DNA from: Phyllostachys edulis
Taxonomy: Eukaryota > Streptophyta > Magnoliopsida > Poales > Poaceae
Assembly: GCA_036346405.1 (NCBI GenBank)
Contig: CM070566.1
Span: forward strand, 18,967,533 to 19,031,532
Direction of reading: 5' to 3'
DNA length: 64,000 bases
A program made the position numbers and the translations under genes. This document shows, one piece after another, positions 48,201-58,600 of the stretch. The notes beneath the pieces are model-generated. The model saw only the letters and a list, made by a program, of their open reading frames with translations. It was not told the origin of the DNA and made no database searches. Position 1 is the stretch's first letter. Each line of letters begins with the position of its first letter.

Positions 48201-48401
48201 CCCTTTTGAAACCCCTTGAATCAAGTGTGCTTCGATCTGCGCTCGGTTGTTAAACATCTTGATTCTCGCGATCAATGCATGGGCGATACATATATTCCGC
48301 CCCTTATTCAACATATCCTCCTCGGCGGCTCTTGTAAGCGAACCGCCATTAATGTACTCTTCACTCACACGGTTCTCGGTGTACATCCGACTTCGGTCCA
48401 T
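45268..48401 (-). pseudogene. CACTA TNP2-type transposase
   Basis: Successive minus frames follow the TNP2 order. N-terminal transposase-associated domain: MDRSRMYTENRVSEEYINGG (48401). Transposase_21 region: GWSDKSFTESLGLLADM (about 47910), PGNDIDVYLAPLMEDLKILW (about 47300) and RIDAMHVEKNVCDDLIGL (about 46815). DUF4218: LADEVVTTLCDLEMYFPPP (46371). DUF4216: VDKYGVTTVDLERVGYKDEP (about 45580) with KRRIVGVENVVDEEEYNQFD, ending at 45268. TNP2 proteins bind and cut CACTA ends. The frame changes many times, so it is inactive as assembled; some shifts may be sequence errors. Confidence 0.85.
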
Positions 48402-48429
48402 CACACGGTTCGTATTGAAAACCACGAAA

Positions 48430-49084
48430 ATAAATAAAAGGGTGATGACTTTCGGCGTATTTTACGAGGCTTAATTATGATTTTTTTTCATTTTTCATTT
48501 TTGGATTTTATTAACTTACATGTGGGCCCTACTTGTTAGTGACTCATTTTTATTTCATGATTTTATTTATAAAATCTATGGCGATCCCACATGTCATAGA
48601 CTCGTTAGTTATTAACTAAATGATTAAAAACAGTAGGATTAATTAATTTGAAGCTCAAAGCTGGGCTTAGGGTGACATCGCATTGCTATATAGTCGTGGC
48701 TCTCGGCCTAAGGTCTCGCTTGAGGCGAACCGGCGATGCGATGTCCCATGGGCGCTGAAACTAGCGATTTGGCGTGCGCTGAAACTACTCAAATTAAAGG
48801 ATGCTTATGCTTGATATCTCACCTCGATCACGAGGAAGGTGTCAATGAAAGTCGGGAAGGTCAAAGCGCGGTGGGTCGTCGTCGGTGAGCAGAGGCGGCG
48901 GCAAGCTCCTCGGCGACAATATACAACCTGAAATGGACCAGCCGGCTCGGTGAGGTGAGGCGATGTACTCAAACAAGACGCAGGCGGCGATGGACCTATC
49001 GTGGCGCCTAGAGATATGGAGATCAAGAAGACTATATCTGTTTTGCCGGGAGGCGGAGCTATATATATCGTCGTGGTGAGTTAA
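48430..49084. other. CACTA 5' non-coding region
   Basis: Between TNP2 and the right array. It holds a T-rich run near 48481 and a stretch with GC-rich patches, likely promoter and leader of the TNP2 gene (minus strand). Short frames are not convincing. Confidence 0.35.
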
Positions 49085-49395
49085 TTATCACGGACGGTTT
49101 TAACAAAACCCGTGCGTGATATTGGGCAATATCACGAGCGGTTCATGTTTGGAACCGTCGTGAAGTATCCTGAGCGGTTCTAAAACAAACCGTGCGTGAT
49201 ATTGTGTAATATCACGAGCGGTTCATGTTTGGATCCGTCGTGAAGTATCACGACGGTTCCAAACATGAACCGCTCGTGATGTGACATCTTCACAGACGGT
49301 TTTTAGCGCGGAGAATAACACAGACGGTGGGTAACAAAAACCGTCTGAGATTGTGTTTATCTGAGCGGTTTCGATGAACCGTCTGTGATCAGGCG
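49085..49395. repeat. CACTA subterminal repeat array, right
   Basis: Repeated ATCACGAGCGGTTCATG and complementary ...AACCGTGCGTGAT units. The outermost copies read CACAGACGG and CCGTCTGTGATC, as in the third CACTA element near 59000. Confidence 0.75.
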
Positions 49396-49422
49396 TCCAG
49401 TATTAGCATTTCTGTAGTAGTG

Positions 49423-50485
49423 AGGCCATGATAAGTGAACATTCTTCTAAGTGGCTTGATGCCATGAAGGATGAACTAAAGTCTATGAGCACTAATGATG
49501 TATGGGACTTAGTAGAAATTCTGTGAGTCAAAATAGTAAGTTTGTAAATGGGTCTACAAAACCAAGCATGATTCTAAGGAAATATCGAAAGGTTCAAAGC
49601 AAGGCTTGTAGCAAAGGCTTCTCACAAAGAGAGGATTGACTATAATGACACCTTTTCTCTGTCTCAACTAAAGATTCATTCAGAATTGTTATGGCACTTG
49701 TAGCTCATTATGATTTAGAACTACATCGGATGGATGTTAAGGCGGCATTCCTTAATGGCGACTTGCAAGAAAACGTTTTCATGGCTCAGCAGGAAGGTTT
49801 TGTCGTGGAAGGCAAGGAGCATATGGGATGTCGACTTAAGAAATCAATTTATGGCTTAAAGCAAGCGTCAAGGCAATGGTACCTCAAATTCGATAAGGTC
49901 ATAAGGAATTTTGGGTTTAAGGAAAATGAAGTTGATAAGCGCATATATGTTAAGTTCAAGGGGAGTAAATTCACCATCTTAGTTCTTTATGTGGATGACA
50001 TCTTATTGGCTAGCAATGATAAAGATATGCTTTATGAGACCAAGAGATTTCTTTCATCTAATTTTGATATGAAGGATCTTGGTGATGCCTCTTATGTTCT
50101 TGGCATTGAAATTCACCGAGATAGGTCCAAAGGAGTATTAGGTTTATCTCAGAAGGCATACATTGACAGAGTACTAAAGAGATATAATATGCATAAGTGC
50201 TCTAGCTCGCCTGCTCCTATTGTTAAGGGCGATAAGTTTGGGACATTTCAATGTCCAAGAAACCAATATGAAACTAATCAGATGAAGTCGGTTCCTTATG
50301 CTTCAGCTGTCGGAAGCATTATGTATGCTCAAGTATGTACGCACCCCGATTTAGCTTTTGTAAGGCATGCTTGGCGGTATCGATTAAATCGAGACCGGAC
50401 CTTTGGAAGGCCGTTAAGAAAGTCTTGCGTTATATGCAAGCTACTAAACATTTCATGCTCACATATAAAATTCCGACAACCTTGA
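49423..50485 (+). CDS. Copia reverse transcriptase
   Basis: After a frameshifted start (SEHSSKWLDAMKDELKSM, about 49437-49490), an uninterrupted frame at 49691-50485 encodes the Copia RT core: HRMDVKAAFLNGDLQENVFM, KKSIYGLKQASRQWYLKFD and the catalytic LYVDDILLASND (YVDD at 49988-49999), then DMKDLGDASYVLGIEIHRDR. It copies element RNA into DNA in virus-like particles. The frame fails near 50350 (PDLAFV...), where it shifts into RNase H. Confidence 0.88.
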
Positions 50486-50949
50486 AGTTGTTGGTTATTG
50501 ATTCAGATTTTTGCGGGATGTGTTGATACTAAGAAATCCACGTCGGGTTATATCTTCACACTTGCTAAGGGAGCTATCTCGTGGAAAAGCTCAAAACAAA
50601 CCCTTACGGCATCTTCAACGATGCAAGCTGAGTTTGTGGCATGTTATGAGGCTACAGGCGGTTTGTATGGCTTAAGAACTTTATCCGAGACTTAGAGTGG
50701 TAGGCGGCATTTCTAAACCACTCACCTTATCTTTGCGATAACGAACCCATGGTCTTTTATGCAAGTAACAACAAGTCAAGTGATCTTGCCAAACACATTG
50801 ACATTAAGTACCATGTTGTGAAAGAGCGAATCGAGGATCAAACCATTAGTATCAAGCATATTAGTACTAAGTCAATGCTTGCGGATCCGCTTACTAAAGG
50901 CTTACCACCCAATATCTTTCGTGATCATGTTGCGGCATGGGTTTATTAG
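50486..50949 (+). pseudogene. Copia RNase H and C-terminus, frameshifted
   Basis: Motifs in order: [39 protein letters not shown] (about 50605-50660), then the tail KHIDIKYHVVKERIEDQTIS and STKSMLADPLTKGLPP, ending at the stop after 50946. These form the usual Copia RNase H domain and C-terminus. Frame changes separate it from RT. Confidence 0.85.
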
Positions 50950-51148
50950 AAAGCCTCGATTACGGATAAAAGGACCTTAAAGCAAACCAACTCCCATAAA
51001 GTATAATGAATATCCATTTCAAGATGGAGTAGTACACTATAGGTCTTGTGGTTGTATGGCACTTCATTGGTCATGCAACGCATTACTTTGGTATGCTGTT
51101 TTATTAAGAATGGGCTTATGATGTTAGCCTTACGATCAAAGGGGAGAA

Positions 51149-51594
51149 TGTTGGGATGATCTCGGCTAACAAACAATCCCGAGATTTAAGAGGGCCTCGC
51201 CCCACGCGCTACGATCGGGCGGGGCGTCAACAGTTGGTTTCGGTCCCGTTCACCTGCGCTATAAGAAACAAAGGGGGCTCGGCAGGCTCGGTTCTCGCTC
51301 ATGCGGTTCTAGTCTACAAAAGCCCCAAACAATCCGATCTCTCACGGGCGCTACGGTGGGCGAAGACCGAAGACCGCAGGCTACCGCCGCCGTCACCGCA
51401 ATACCTCCATCCTCGCCCACGGCTCCTCTGCAGCTACCGACCGGCTTCTACTTCGACACATCTACAAGCACTCATGGCATCTTCAAGTTCGGGTACGCAT
51501 CTCACGCTTCCGCACTAAAGATTATGCTACGTGTTCATGATTGAGCTAGGGTTAATGTTATTAGATCATGTTTAGCCTTAGGTTTATTCTCACA
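51149..51594 (+). repeat. 3' LTR of the Copia element
   Basis: 446 bp, same ends as the 5' LTR, preceded by the polypurine tract at 51138-51148. Confidence 0.9.
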
Positions 51595-51599
51595 GCAGG

Positions 51600-51827
51600 T
51601 GCTCAACTTCGAGGACAACCTGGACGAGCTCAGGGAGATGATGCTCAACTCATCTACGCAGAGCAACTTGACGCAGTACCTGGCGAAATCCATCGTGGTG
51701 ATGGTGCTCGGCAGCAAACGACTACGTCAACAACTACCTGCGGCCCCCGGTCTACTCCTCCAGCTTCCGGTACAACCCCGAGCAGTTCGCCGGCCTCCTC
51801 CTCAACCAGTACACCAGGGAGATACTG
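51600..51827 (+). pseudogene. GDSL gene exon 3, right piece
   Basis: Continues from exon 3 left after the duplicated GCAGG, reading VLNFEDNLDELREMMLNSS, then IVVMVLGS and the block III Asn-Asp. Here AGCAAACGAC has one A more than the expected GSNDY reading, shifting the frame. The original frame resumes as YVNNYLRPPVYSSSFRYNPE and ends at donor GTAATC. Confidence 0.85.
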
Positions 51828-51972
51828 GTAATCATGATAAAACAAATTAAGTCAGTCATCTTTCAATTGTTCTCGGCGACGTTAACTGCTGAGCTATCGT
51901 ATTTTTTCAGTGTTTAATAATTAAATAGCATTTTTAACTGCTGAGCTATGGCATGTTCGCTTAGCATGGAAG

Positions 51973-52231
51973 GCGCTGCAGAGCCTGGGCCTGAGGAAGT
52001 TCGTGCTGGCGTCCGTGGGGCCCCTGGGCTGCATCCCCAACCAGCGAGCCGTCGGGTTCGCGCTGCCGGGGCGCTGCGACGACCGCGCCAACCGCGACGT
52101 CGACTTCTTCAACTGCGGCCTGCGCACGCTCGTGGAGCAGCTCAACGTCGACGGCGGCAGCGCCGCCACGTTCGTCTTTGCCAACGTCTACGACGCCGTC
52201 CAGGACATGCTCGACAACCCGGCCACCTACG
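51973..52231 (+). pseudogene. GDSL gene exon 4
   Basis: Follows acceptor GGAAG and reads ALQSLGLRKFVLASVGPLGC, then IPNQRA, RCDDRANRDVDFFNCGLRTL and FANVYDAVQDMLDNPATYG, the conserved central and C-terminal family region (GPLGCIP). Donor GTACGT. Very GC-rich, as typical of grass coding sequence. Confidence 0.88.
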
Positions 52232-52344
52232 GTACGTACGCGACGCCATGCGCGCACGCTCGACCCCTTGCTCTGACATATGCAGGTGACGGACATATGT
52301 ATGTATGCTGCTTTGAGAGTCGTGCCGCGTCATTGTGCGTGCAG

Positions 52345-52565
52345 GGTTCGAGGTGGTGGACTGGGCGTGCTGCGGGATGGGGAGGTACGGCGGCGAGGTG
52401 TCGTGCCTGCCGCTGTCGGTGCCGTGCTTCCGCCGCGCCGGTTACGTCTTCTGGGACGCGTTCCACCCCACGGAGGCCGTCAACGTCGCGCTCGCCGGCA
52501 AGGCCTACGCCGGCACGGCGGAGGACATGTACCACGTCAACCTCAAGCAGCTGGCGCAGCTCTAG
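52345..52565 (+). pseudogene. GDSL gene exon 5
   Basis: Starts after GCGTGCAG and encodes GFEVVDWACCGMGRYGG, CLPLSVPCF and FWDAFHPTEAVN, the block V catalytic Asp and His, ending LKQLAQL and TAG. Confidence 0.88.
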
Positions 52566-52894
52566 CTAAGCTAGCTAGCCCACTAGTGTCACGATCAGTT
52601 CATCTGGGTTGGGTCATGTAGCTAGACAACGTACGTTGGGTGTGTTGCCTGGATAGCTGATGTACTATACAACACTTGGCCAGCGAAAAAATGGGATGGA
52701 TCTTGGCTGCCAATCGGTTTTATGGCTAATGTTCGATACATCATGATAAATTGTGGCCTCTAGGCTCTAAATAGTACTCCATCTAGTCACAAAATAGTGT
52801 CATCTTCGGATACTTGCGTCCAAAAAATACTTTTCTAGCTGACATCTTATCACGCATTAGTATAAGAATTGGTTTAAATAAAGAACAAAAACAC
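52566..52894. other. GDSL 3' flank; no gene recognised
   Basis: Likely 3' untranslated and flanking sequence. From 52779 a stretch (ACTCCATCTAGTCACAAAATA) resembles half of a Stowaway-like MITE, but no second end is seen. Confidence 0.35.
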
Positions 52895-53304
52895 CTAGAC
52901 TTTGATAAACTGGATAGGAACCACAACATGAAAACGGTAGCAAGAAGAATCCACGAAAACTTCAGCCATATAATGGCTTTCAGGAAGGATGGCCTGATGA
53001 TTCTCCCACCAAGCAGCTGCTGTGCCTTGCAGCTGATAAGATGCGTACAACACTTTCTCCTCGTCATTGCACTGAGTAATGATCAACTTGCTCTCGATGG
53101 TGCGGAGCCAGTCGTCGGTGTTGAGAGGGTCAACAGTCGATGAAAAGGTCAGCGGCCGAGTTCGCATGAACTCGCCCATCCTGGACTTGGTTGGTTTGCA
53201 GCAGCTCCGTTTCCTCCAGCAACAGTGTCGAGGGCAGCGGTGTTCTACACCAACTGTTGGAGTAGAAGAGTGTTCGTCTGCCATCCTTATTCAATCTTGG
53301 CCAA
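52895..53304 (-). pseudogene. Ty3/gypsy gag fragment, left copy
   Basis: Minus-strand frame with the retrotransposon gag signature: MGEFMRTRPLTFSSTVDPL, DDWLRTIESKLIITQCNDEE, KVLYASYQLQGTAAAWWENH. After this the usual family reading is lost (ESHYMAEVF...), so the fragment is truncated. The N-terminal part is frame-shifted relative to the right copy. 53005-53310 is directly repeated at 55314-55619. Confidence 0.75.
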
Positions 53305-53310
53305 TACTTG
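53005..53310. repeat. 306-bp direct repeat, left copy
   Basis: From CCCACCAAGCAGC to GGCCAATACTTG. The same 306 bp occurs at 55314-55619 with about 14 differences that I counted, all but one transitions. Confidence 0.85.
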
Positions 53311-54041
53311 GTATTTAATTAGCAGTTACCAGTGTTCTAATGTGTGCTTTATTGAACAGTTACTAGAGAGTACTTGACTCGACCCTTAAAAGGTTTTCGA
53401 GAGGTCCAGACTAGGGGAGATCTTTTTCTATTCCAATTATTCTTCTCTTCCTCTCTATTCTCTTGTGCTGGAGGGTTGTGCTGTTTGAACCAAGCCGTCC
53501 CTTCTCCTCGGCGTGCACTAGGAAGAAGGGTGAGCAGTATCTCCGAACCATTGTCGCAGAGTTCACCTGCACGGGGCGGCAATAAGGTTTCTGGGCAGCG
53601 CAACTGCTTGACTGCTTGCTGCACTGCGACGTCTACAATCTGCACTGCATCGAGTCTGCACTGCTTCCTGTTCTTCATCGAGCCATATTGTGAGTTGGTC
53701 ATACGACCGGTTTATTCTGCTATAATCTTAATGTTGAGTATGTTTAGAAGTACAATAAGTTGTCTACTGTTAGTATCGTTTTATGCATTTGTTGTTTTAA
53801 GTAATCTTTGCCTCATAATAAAATCTGGAATTAAAATGTTGTCCACATTTTCAACATTTCATGCATCTTTTCTGAAAGAGTTAATAAATTTCAAAAAATT
53901 GAAAACTTTCATGCAGTTTGAATTTCAAAGAACTACAGATTTAAGAGCAAACTTTCTCACGCAATCAATGAGATGGTGTTAAAGAGGTCCGTTTGGGCTC
54001 ACTACACAGCCGAAGTGCTCGCCAGATCCACTGGCCTATGA

Positions 54042-54351
54042 GGGCCGAGCGTAGCTTAGATGGTAAGGATATAGTCATACTTTCTGCCCGCCAGGGTTTC
54101 ATCCTCACGATCGAAACTCTTGTACCTCACCAAATAATTAGAAATATGATACATGTGTGCGTGTTCAGTGAAAAAGTGTGTATCTGTCGTTCAGTGGAAA
54201 AGTGCATGTCTGCACTCTATGAGGCCTCAGTGCCTCCACAAATTTTCCAATGTGTGTAGAGAGGACGTGCATGTGTGTGTACATGTGGTGGTGTGAGAGA
54301 GGTGTGACTTAAGTATGTACCTCTACCTTGTACCCTCTCGAGAAAAAAAAA
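54042..54351 (+). mobile_element. Candidate SINE, second copy
   Basis: Same box-A-like TAGCTTAGATGG and box-B-like GGTTTCATCC as at 28448-28757, with the A-rich tail CGAGAAAAAAAAA. It was carried here inside the block duplication. Confidence 0.5.
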
Positions 54352-54818
54352 CTGTGGGCCTACGTGGCATCTTGGGGTTGTATCTAAGTGAAACATATTT
54401 TTCTTTTTTTTTACTTTCAATGTGGCGAGCCCCGATTAGCCACCAAGTAGGTTAGCAAATGCGGCAGTCCTCGTGCTTGCATGGCTTACCCTAACAACCC
54501 CTCTTGACGGGAAGAATATCCATGTTTCTCTGATGCCTGGGATCTCAAGTAGGCTCCAATGTGGCAACGTCCCGCCTCTCGATCAATGGCTTCCAATAGA
54601 AGGAGCCCAAGCTCTATGGTGGCCAGCCCCACCACAATACACAGTCATGATGGCAAGTCAGCTGTTTTCCACTATGACAACTACCTCCACGTCAACAAAC
54701 GGAAAGTGCATTTTTGTGAAACATTATGCAGATTTTGTGAAACCATGTTTGAAAGTGTGGTTTTGCGATAGTTTTATTAAAAGTAATGTGGTTTTGCAAA
54801 ATTTACTCTAAAGTATTA

Positions 54819-55043
54819 CCTCCACGCACAAAAGGAAGTCATTTTTGAGTTTTCAAAGTCACCAAGAAGCCACTTTGACCACTAAATTCTATCATCATAT
54901 TTTCGATAAAAGTTATAAAAGCATAATGTTATGAAAGTATTTTTCTTGAATACTCATTTAATTTTAGATAATATCTTTAGTCAAAATTGATATGATTTGA
55001 CTGCACGCATTCTAGGATGACTTCCTTTTGTGACCGGAGGGAG
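54819..55043. mobile_element. Stowaway-type MITE, second copy
   Basis: TA-flanked copy of the 29228-29460 element with small deletions, ending GTGACCGGAGGGAG. Confidence 0.7.
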
Positions 55044-55093
55044 TAGTCCTCTAAGATTCAAACTTAAATGTGTAGTTCTACGATAGTTTTGAC

Positions 55094-55313
55094 CACTGTT
55101 CTAAATATCACGTTATAGCCTCGCAATAGTGGTCAAGGTACCTCGAGCGCTACCTATCAGTTGTTGTTGTGGTTTAGTGCAATATCGCCGATATATTGGG
55201 CCGATAGACTTGCTATCCGCTATGAGCTATATCAGCGCTATTGCCCAAGAACGTTCAAACAATCTTTGACATAGGGGTGCGCCTCTTTATTTGGTAACAT
55301 CCATTAATTCCAT
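55094..55313. mobile_element. Truncated 5' end of the hAT-like element
   Basis: Begins CACTGTTCTAAATATC after GTTTTGAC, as at 29511, but ends after 220 bp at the block edge. The other end is absent. Confidence 0.75.
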
Positions 55314-55685
55314 CCCACCAAGCAGCTGCTGTGCCTTGTAGCTGATAAGATGTGTGCAACACCTTCTCCTCGTCATTGCACTGAGTAATGATCAACTTGC
55401 TCTCGACGGTGTGGAGCTAGTCGTCGGTGTCGAGAGGGTCAACAGTCGATGAAAAGGTCAGCGGCCGAGTTCGCATGAACTCGCCCATCCTGGACTTGGT
55501 TGGTTTGCAGCAGCTCCGTTTCCTCCAGCAACAATGTCGAGGGCAGCGGTGTTCTGCACCAACTGTTGGAGTAGGAGAGTGTTCGTTTGCCGTCCTTATT
55601 CAATCATGGCCAATACTTGTGCCATGGTGGGTGGTGGTGGCAGAACTTCGGGTTCTTCGACAGAAGCAGGCTGAGGTTGCTTAGT
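55314..55685 (-). pseudogene. Ty3/gypsy gag 5' fragment, right copy
   Basis: Minus-strand gag start: MAQVLAMIE at about 55624, then a stop and in-frame continuation NTLLLQQLVQNTAALD, the usual gag N-terminal pattern. The first 306 bp (55314-55619) duplicate 53005-53310. It abuts the LTR start at 55686. Confidence 0.65.
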
Positions 55686-58600
55686 GTAACGTCCTCTAAA
55701 ATCCTTAAGTTGGATTAGCTCAACATATCATGAGTTATGTTTGTAAATTATGTTGCAATGTAAAACTTTGGTTGTTGTAATAAAGTTTGTCCCGATTTTT
55801 CAAATTTTCAATTTGAATTCAAAGCTTCAATATGAATCCAAAAAAATGTATGATTAAAAGTTGTTGGAAATAATTTATTTAAATACTATATTATTTATCT
55901 TGAATTAATATAATTTTTCATAAATTTTTAGAATTCATTTTGATCTCACCAAAATCCCAACCAATTCCCTCGGGTAGATTTGAAATAATTTATTTTTGAC
56001 AAATATTAGTATGAACAGTAATTGAAATTATTTTTAGTAATTCCTATTTGATTCAAATAATACTCACAAAAATTTTCAAAAATTTTCAAAATTATCTTCT
56101 ATTTTATTTCGCTCGGTCAAACTCTTTACCTTTTGGTCAAAATCCCAATTTGAACCCTAGTCCGATTGAACCCAATGGAACTGTAGCGACCGAGCCGAGT
56201 TGATCTGACCGCACCACGTCGCCTAACTCGGACCTGAGTCTAGCTCGACTGCACCGCACTGTGGTTCTGACCGGACCCGATCGCCATTTGGTTTGACCCG
56301 ACCCACTCACACGCACCGCTTAACCTCCATCGCTGGCAGGCGGGTCCCGCTTGTCAAGACCGCCTTCTTCCTCGGTGCCGCTCCATGGAGCAACGCTGGC
56401 GCTGCGCCCCCGTGCCACAATGCCCCCCCACCACCTCTTACCCTCGTGACCACCCTTGAAGCATCGTGAAGACTCCGTGAAGCTCCCGAGCCCATCATTT
56501 CTTTTTCTCTCCCTCTCTCTCAATCTATTTGTCTCTTTCTTTGTCTCAACTTGGGAGGAAGATGGGTGGAGCGATGCCGTCTTGATGCTTTCTATGAACC
56601 CTTGACCTCACCAACGAAATCCACTCACCACGCCGCACTCATTTTGGCCATTCCGAGCCTCTCACATCCACCGAATCACCGAGCGCATCACCTTCGTCCT
56701 CGCGGTCGGTGGCCATGGCCGCAAAAGCTCGTGGGCGTTTCGGTGAGCCTCGGTCACCATTATCGTGTTATTTGAAACCACAATAGCTTATTGAGTCTTC
56801 TCACAAGTTTAACTTTTGTTTTGAGCATCACTGGTGGAGTTGGCCCGTTCTTCTCTGACCACGGTGGTCCATTGCCGTCCGCATTCTGGCCATCCCCGAC
56901 TTCCTTTGTCGTCGGTGTTGAGGGCGTCGCGATCCGGGTGATCGGGCGATCTCGAAGCCACCTTCCTCGAAGCTCCTCGATGCCTGGAGCGTCACCTGCT
57001 CGAGCGCCGCCTTTCGGTTCCCTCTCCGACCATGGCGAGCCTGCCGCCGGCGACCTTTGAGCTTCCCGCCACTACGAGCAAGTCTGTGAAGGTCTCCCGC
57101 ACCTTTTGGTGTTGATCGTAGGCCCAGAGATCATCTCTTCCGCCGGATCATCTCACACGACCGCGCCACCACGCATGGGATCCCCGTTGAACTGCCAGTG
57201 AGAATGAGGTTTAACCCTAATCATTAAGTGCTTAAGTGATTTCTTGTTGTACTTATGACATGTAGGTCCCACCGTTAAAGAACATGTTAAGAACTTTTTA
57301 TTAAGACTCTAAGCCTATGATAGGTGGGCCCGTATGGCTGGTTAAGAGATTGTGTAAAACTGTGGAATACGTTTTCTAATAAAGGAAGCGTATTTCTTAA
57401 ATGCTTAACACATATTTCTGTTTCTGCAAATAGAAAACGTATTCATTTGAATATGCCTTTAGCATAGCTTCGGCTGTGACTGGGTCGACATTGACCGTGT
57501 CAAACCCAAACCTCGGGCCCCACTTGTCATCCCCTATGACTAGCTGAGGGTGAGTGAAAAACGCATTTCATTCATTTAGGAATTCTGAAACGGTTTAAAG
57601 TTGTACTGAAAATTCATATAACTTGGAAAATTCATAACTAATTCAATTTAACTCCAAATTGGATGAAATCAATTTTGTTAGTTTTCATTTTTAGTGTAAT
57701 TTTTTAAATGGACTAGGTTTTAAGTATGTTTCTGTTTTGGAACATTTTGATAATTGTTTTATTTGTGCATTAATGACTTTAACATTGTAAATTGTGTAGA
57801 AAATTCATATGAACTCCAAATGAACTAAAAATTTTACCTAAATTCACCTAAAATCTTAATCTACCTACTGTGTGAATTTCATGCATTTTTTTAATGATTT
57901 GTTATTGCTGGCTTTATTTGGAGTTTATTGCAATATCAACTTTTCGTTAGGTTTTCGATGATTCCGACGTATTGTGAGTTCCATCTAAGGGTAAATAAGA
58001 GTGGTACCAACAAAGGCAAGCAGTTCTTTCGTTTGATGCACGTTGAATTCCTATTAATTTCAAAAACTATTTATGTTGATTTTCAAGTATTCTATGCATC
58101 GCTTTAATTTCAATTACATGTATGTCAATTGGGTAGTTTAGTTATATCCTCTTACTGCATATTGGCCTTCCTTGAATATTGATTACCCCTTTTACCTTGA
58201 ATAATTAAGGTTATGTGTTATACAGGTTTGTTTGATAATTTTTAGAATGATGCTTAGCCATGCTAGTAGATGTAGTCGAAAGTGGTTGATAGAACTAGTC
58301 CATCAGCCTAGATTAAATTGAATTATGTTGGAATTGAGGATTATGTTCATATCTTGGATCTAGATATTGTGGACATGTTGGACATTGGGTTCTTTACATT
58401 TTAACTTGGACGGGTGTAGGGTTATTGATGAGAAATTGTTATGAAATTATGTAGCCCCGTCTGAGTGATTAAGGACCAGTCTGTATGGTGTTGAACCAAG
58501 TCATACGTGCAACCACATGCTGGGTTAATAGCGAAGGCTTGGCCTATTAATTTGTAGTGTGTTTGCTATCAAACCACAAATAGATTGACAATTGCTGTTT

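Larger units (their letters stand above)
40166..49422 (-). mobile_element. CACTA composite nested in the Copia element
   Basis: The left end reads CACTGAGAAAAGGCC; the right end reads TTTCTGTAGTAGTG, the reverse of CACTACTACAGAAA. Comparison with the uninterrupted Copia reading places it between KEA and the following codons, with AGG or AGGC repeated on both sides. Genes run on the minus strand: TNP2 transposase (48401-45268), then an accessory/Ulp1 gene (44032-40940). Three arrays of terminal-type repeats are present (40180-40720, 44700-45060 and 49085-49395), so it may be two CACTA copies fused in tandem with their inner ends missing. Confidence 0.8.
36263..51594 (+). mobile_element. Copia LTR retrotransposon inserted in GDSL exon 3
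   Basis: LTRs at 36263-36705 and 51149-51594 both run TGTTGGGATG...TTCTCACA. The 5-bp target duplication GCAGG is perfect (36258-36262 and 51595-51599). A Met-tRNA primer site follows the 5' LTR, and a polypurine tract AAAGGGGAGAA precedes the 3' LTR. The order gag, protease, integrase, RT, RNase H is Copia (Ty1-type). A 9.3-kb CACTA composite (40166-49422) splits the integrase from RT. Gag and integrase are broken by small indels, whereas a 264-codon RT frame is intact. Confidence 0.92.
31525..52565 (+). pseudogene. GDSL-motif esterase/lipase, disrupted
   Basis: The family (SGNH hydrolases) cleaves ester or lipid bonds, usually after secretion; the N-terminus here has a hydrophobic signal-like segment. 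Exons: 31525-31780, 36021-36130, 36235-36262 plus 51600-51827, 51973-52231 and 52345-52565. Without insertions they sum to about 367 codons, the usual family length, with all junctions in phase. Visible blocks: block I FVFGYSLVDSGN, block II GVNYASAAGGI, block III GSN-DYVNNYL, and block V FWDAFHPTEAVN with the catalytic Asp-His. Damage: a CACTA element in intron 1, a 15.3-kb Copia element in exon 3, an extra A at 51716-51718 shifting the frame in block III, and GDSL changed to GYSL. It cannot encode a normal enzyme as assembled. Confidence 0.9.
53311..55313 (+). repeat. 2.0-kb duplicated block (copy of 27719-29732)
   Basis: Collinear with 27719-29732 at high identity: LTR-like repeat from TTTTAATTAG, then SINE, Stowaway MITE and the 5' 220 bp of the hAT element, stopping inside that hAT at TTAATTCCATCC. 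Neither block edge is a transposon end, so this is a copied piece of the other locus and not a mobile unit. Confidence 0.85.

Noticed and set aside
53374..53982. 202-codon plus-strand open frame
   Set aside because: It lies in the LTR-like repeat block; the equivalent frame is not kept in the two other copies (27.0 and 27.9 kb), and it has no recognisable domain.
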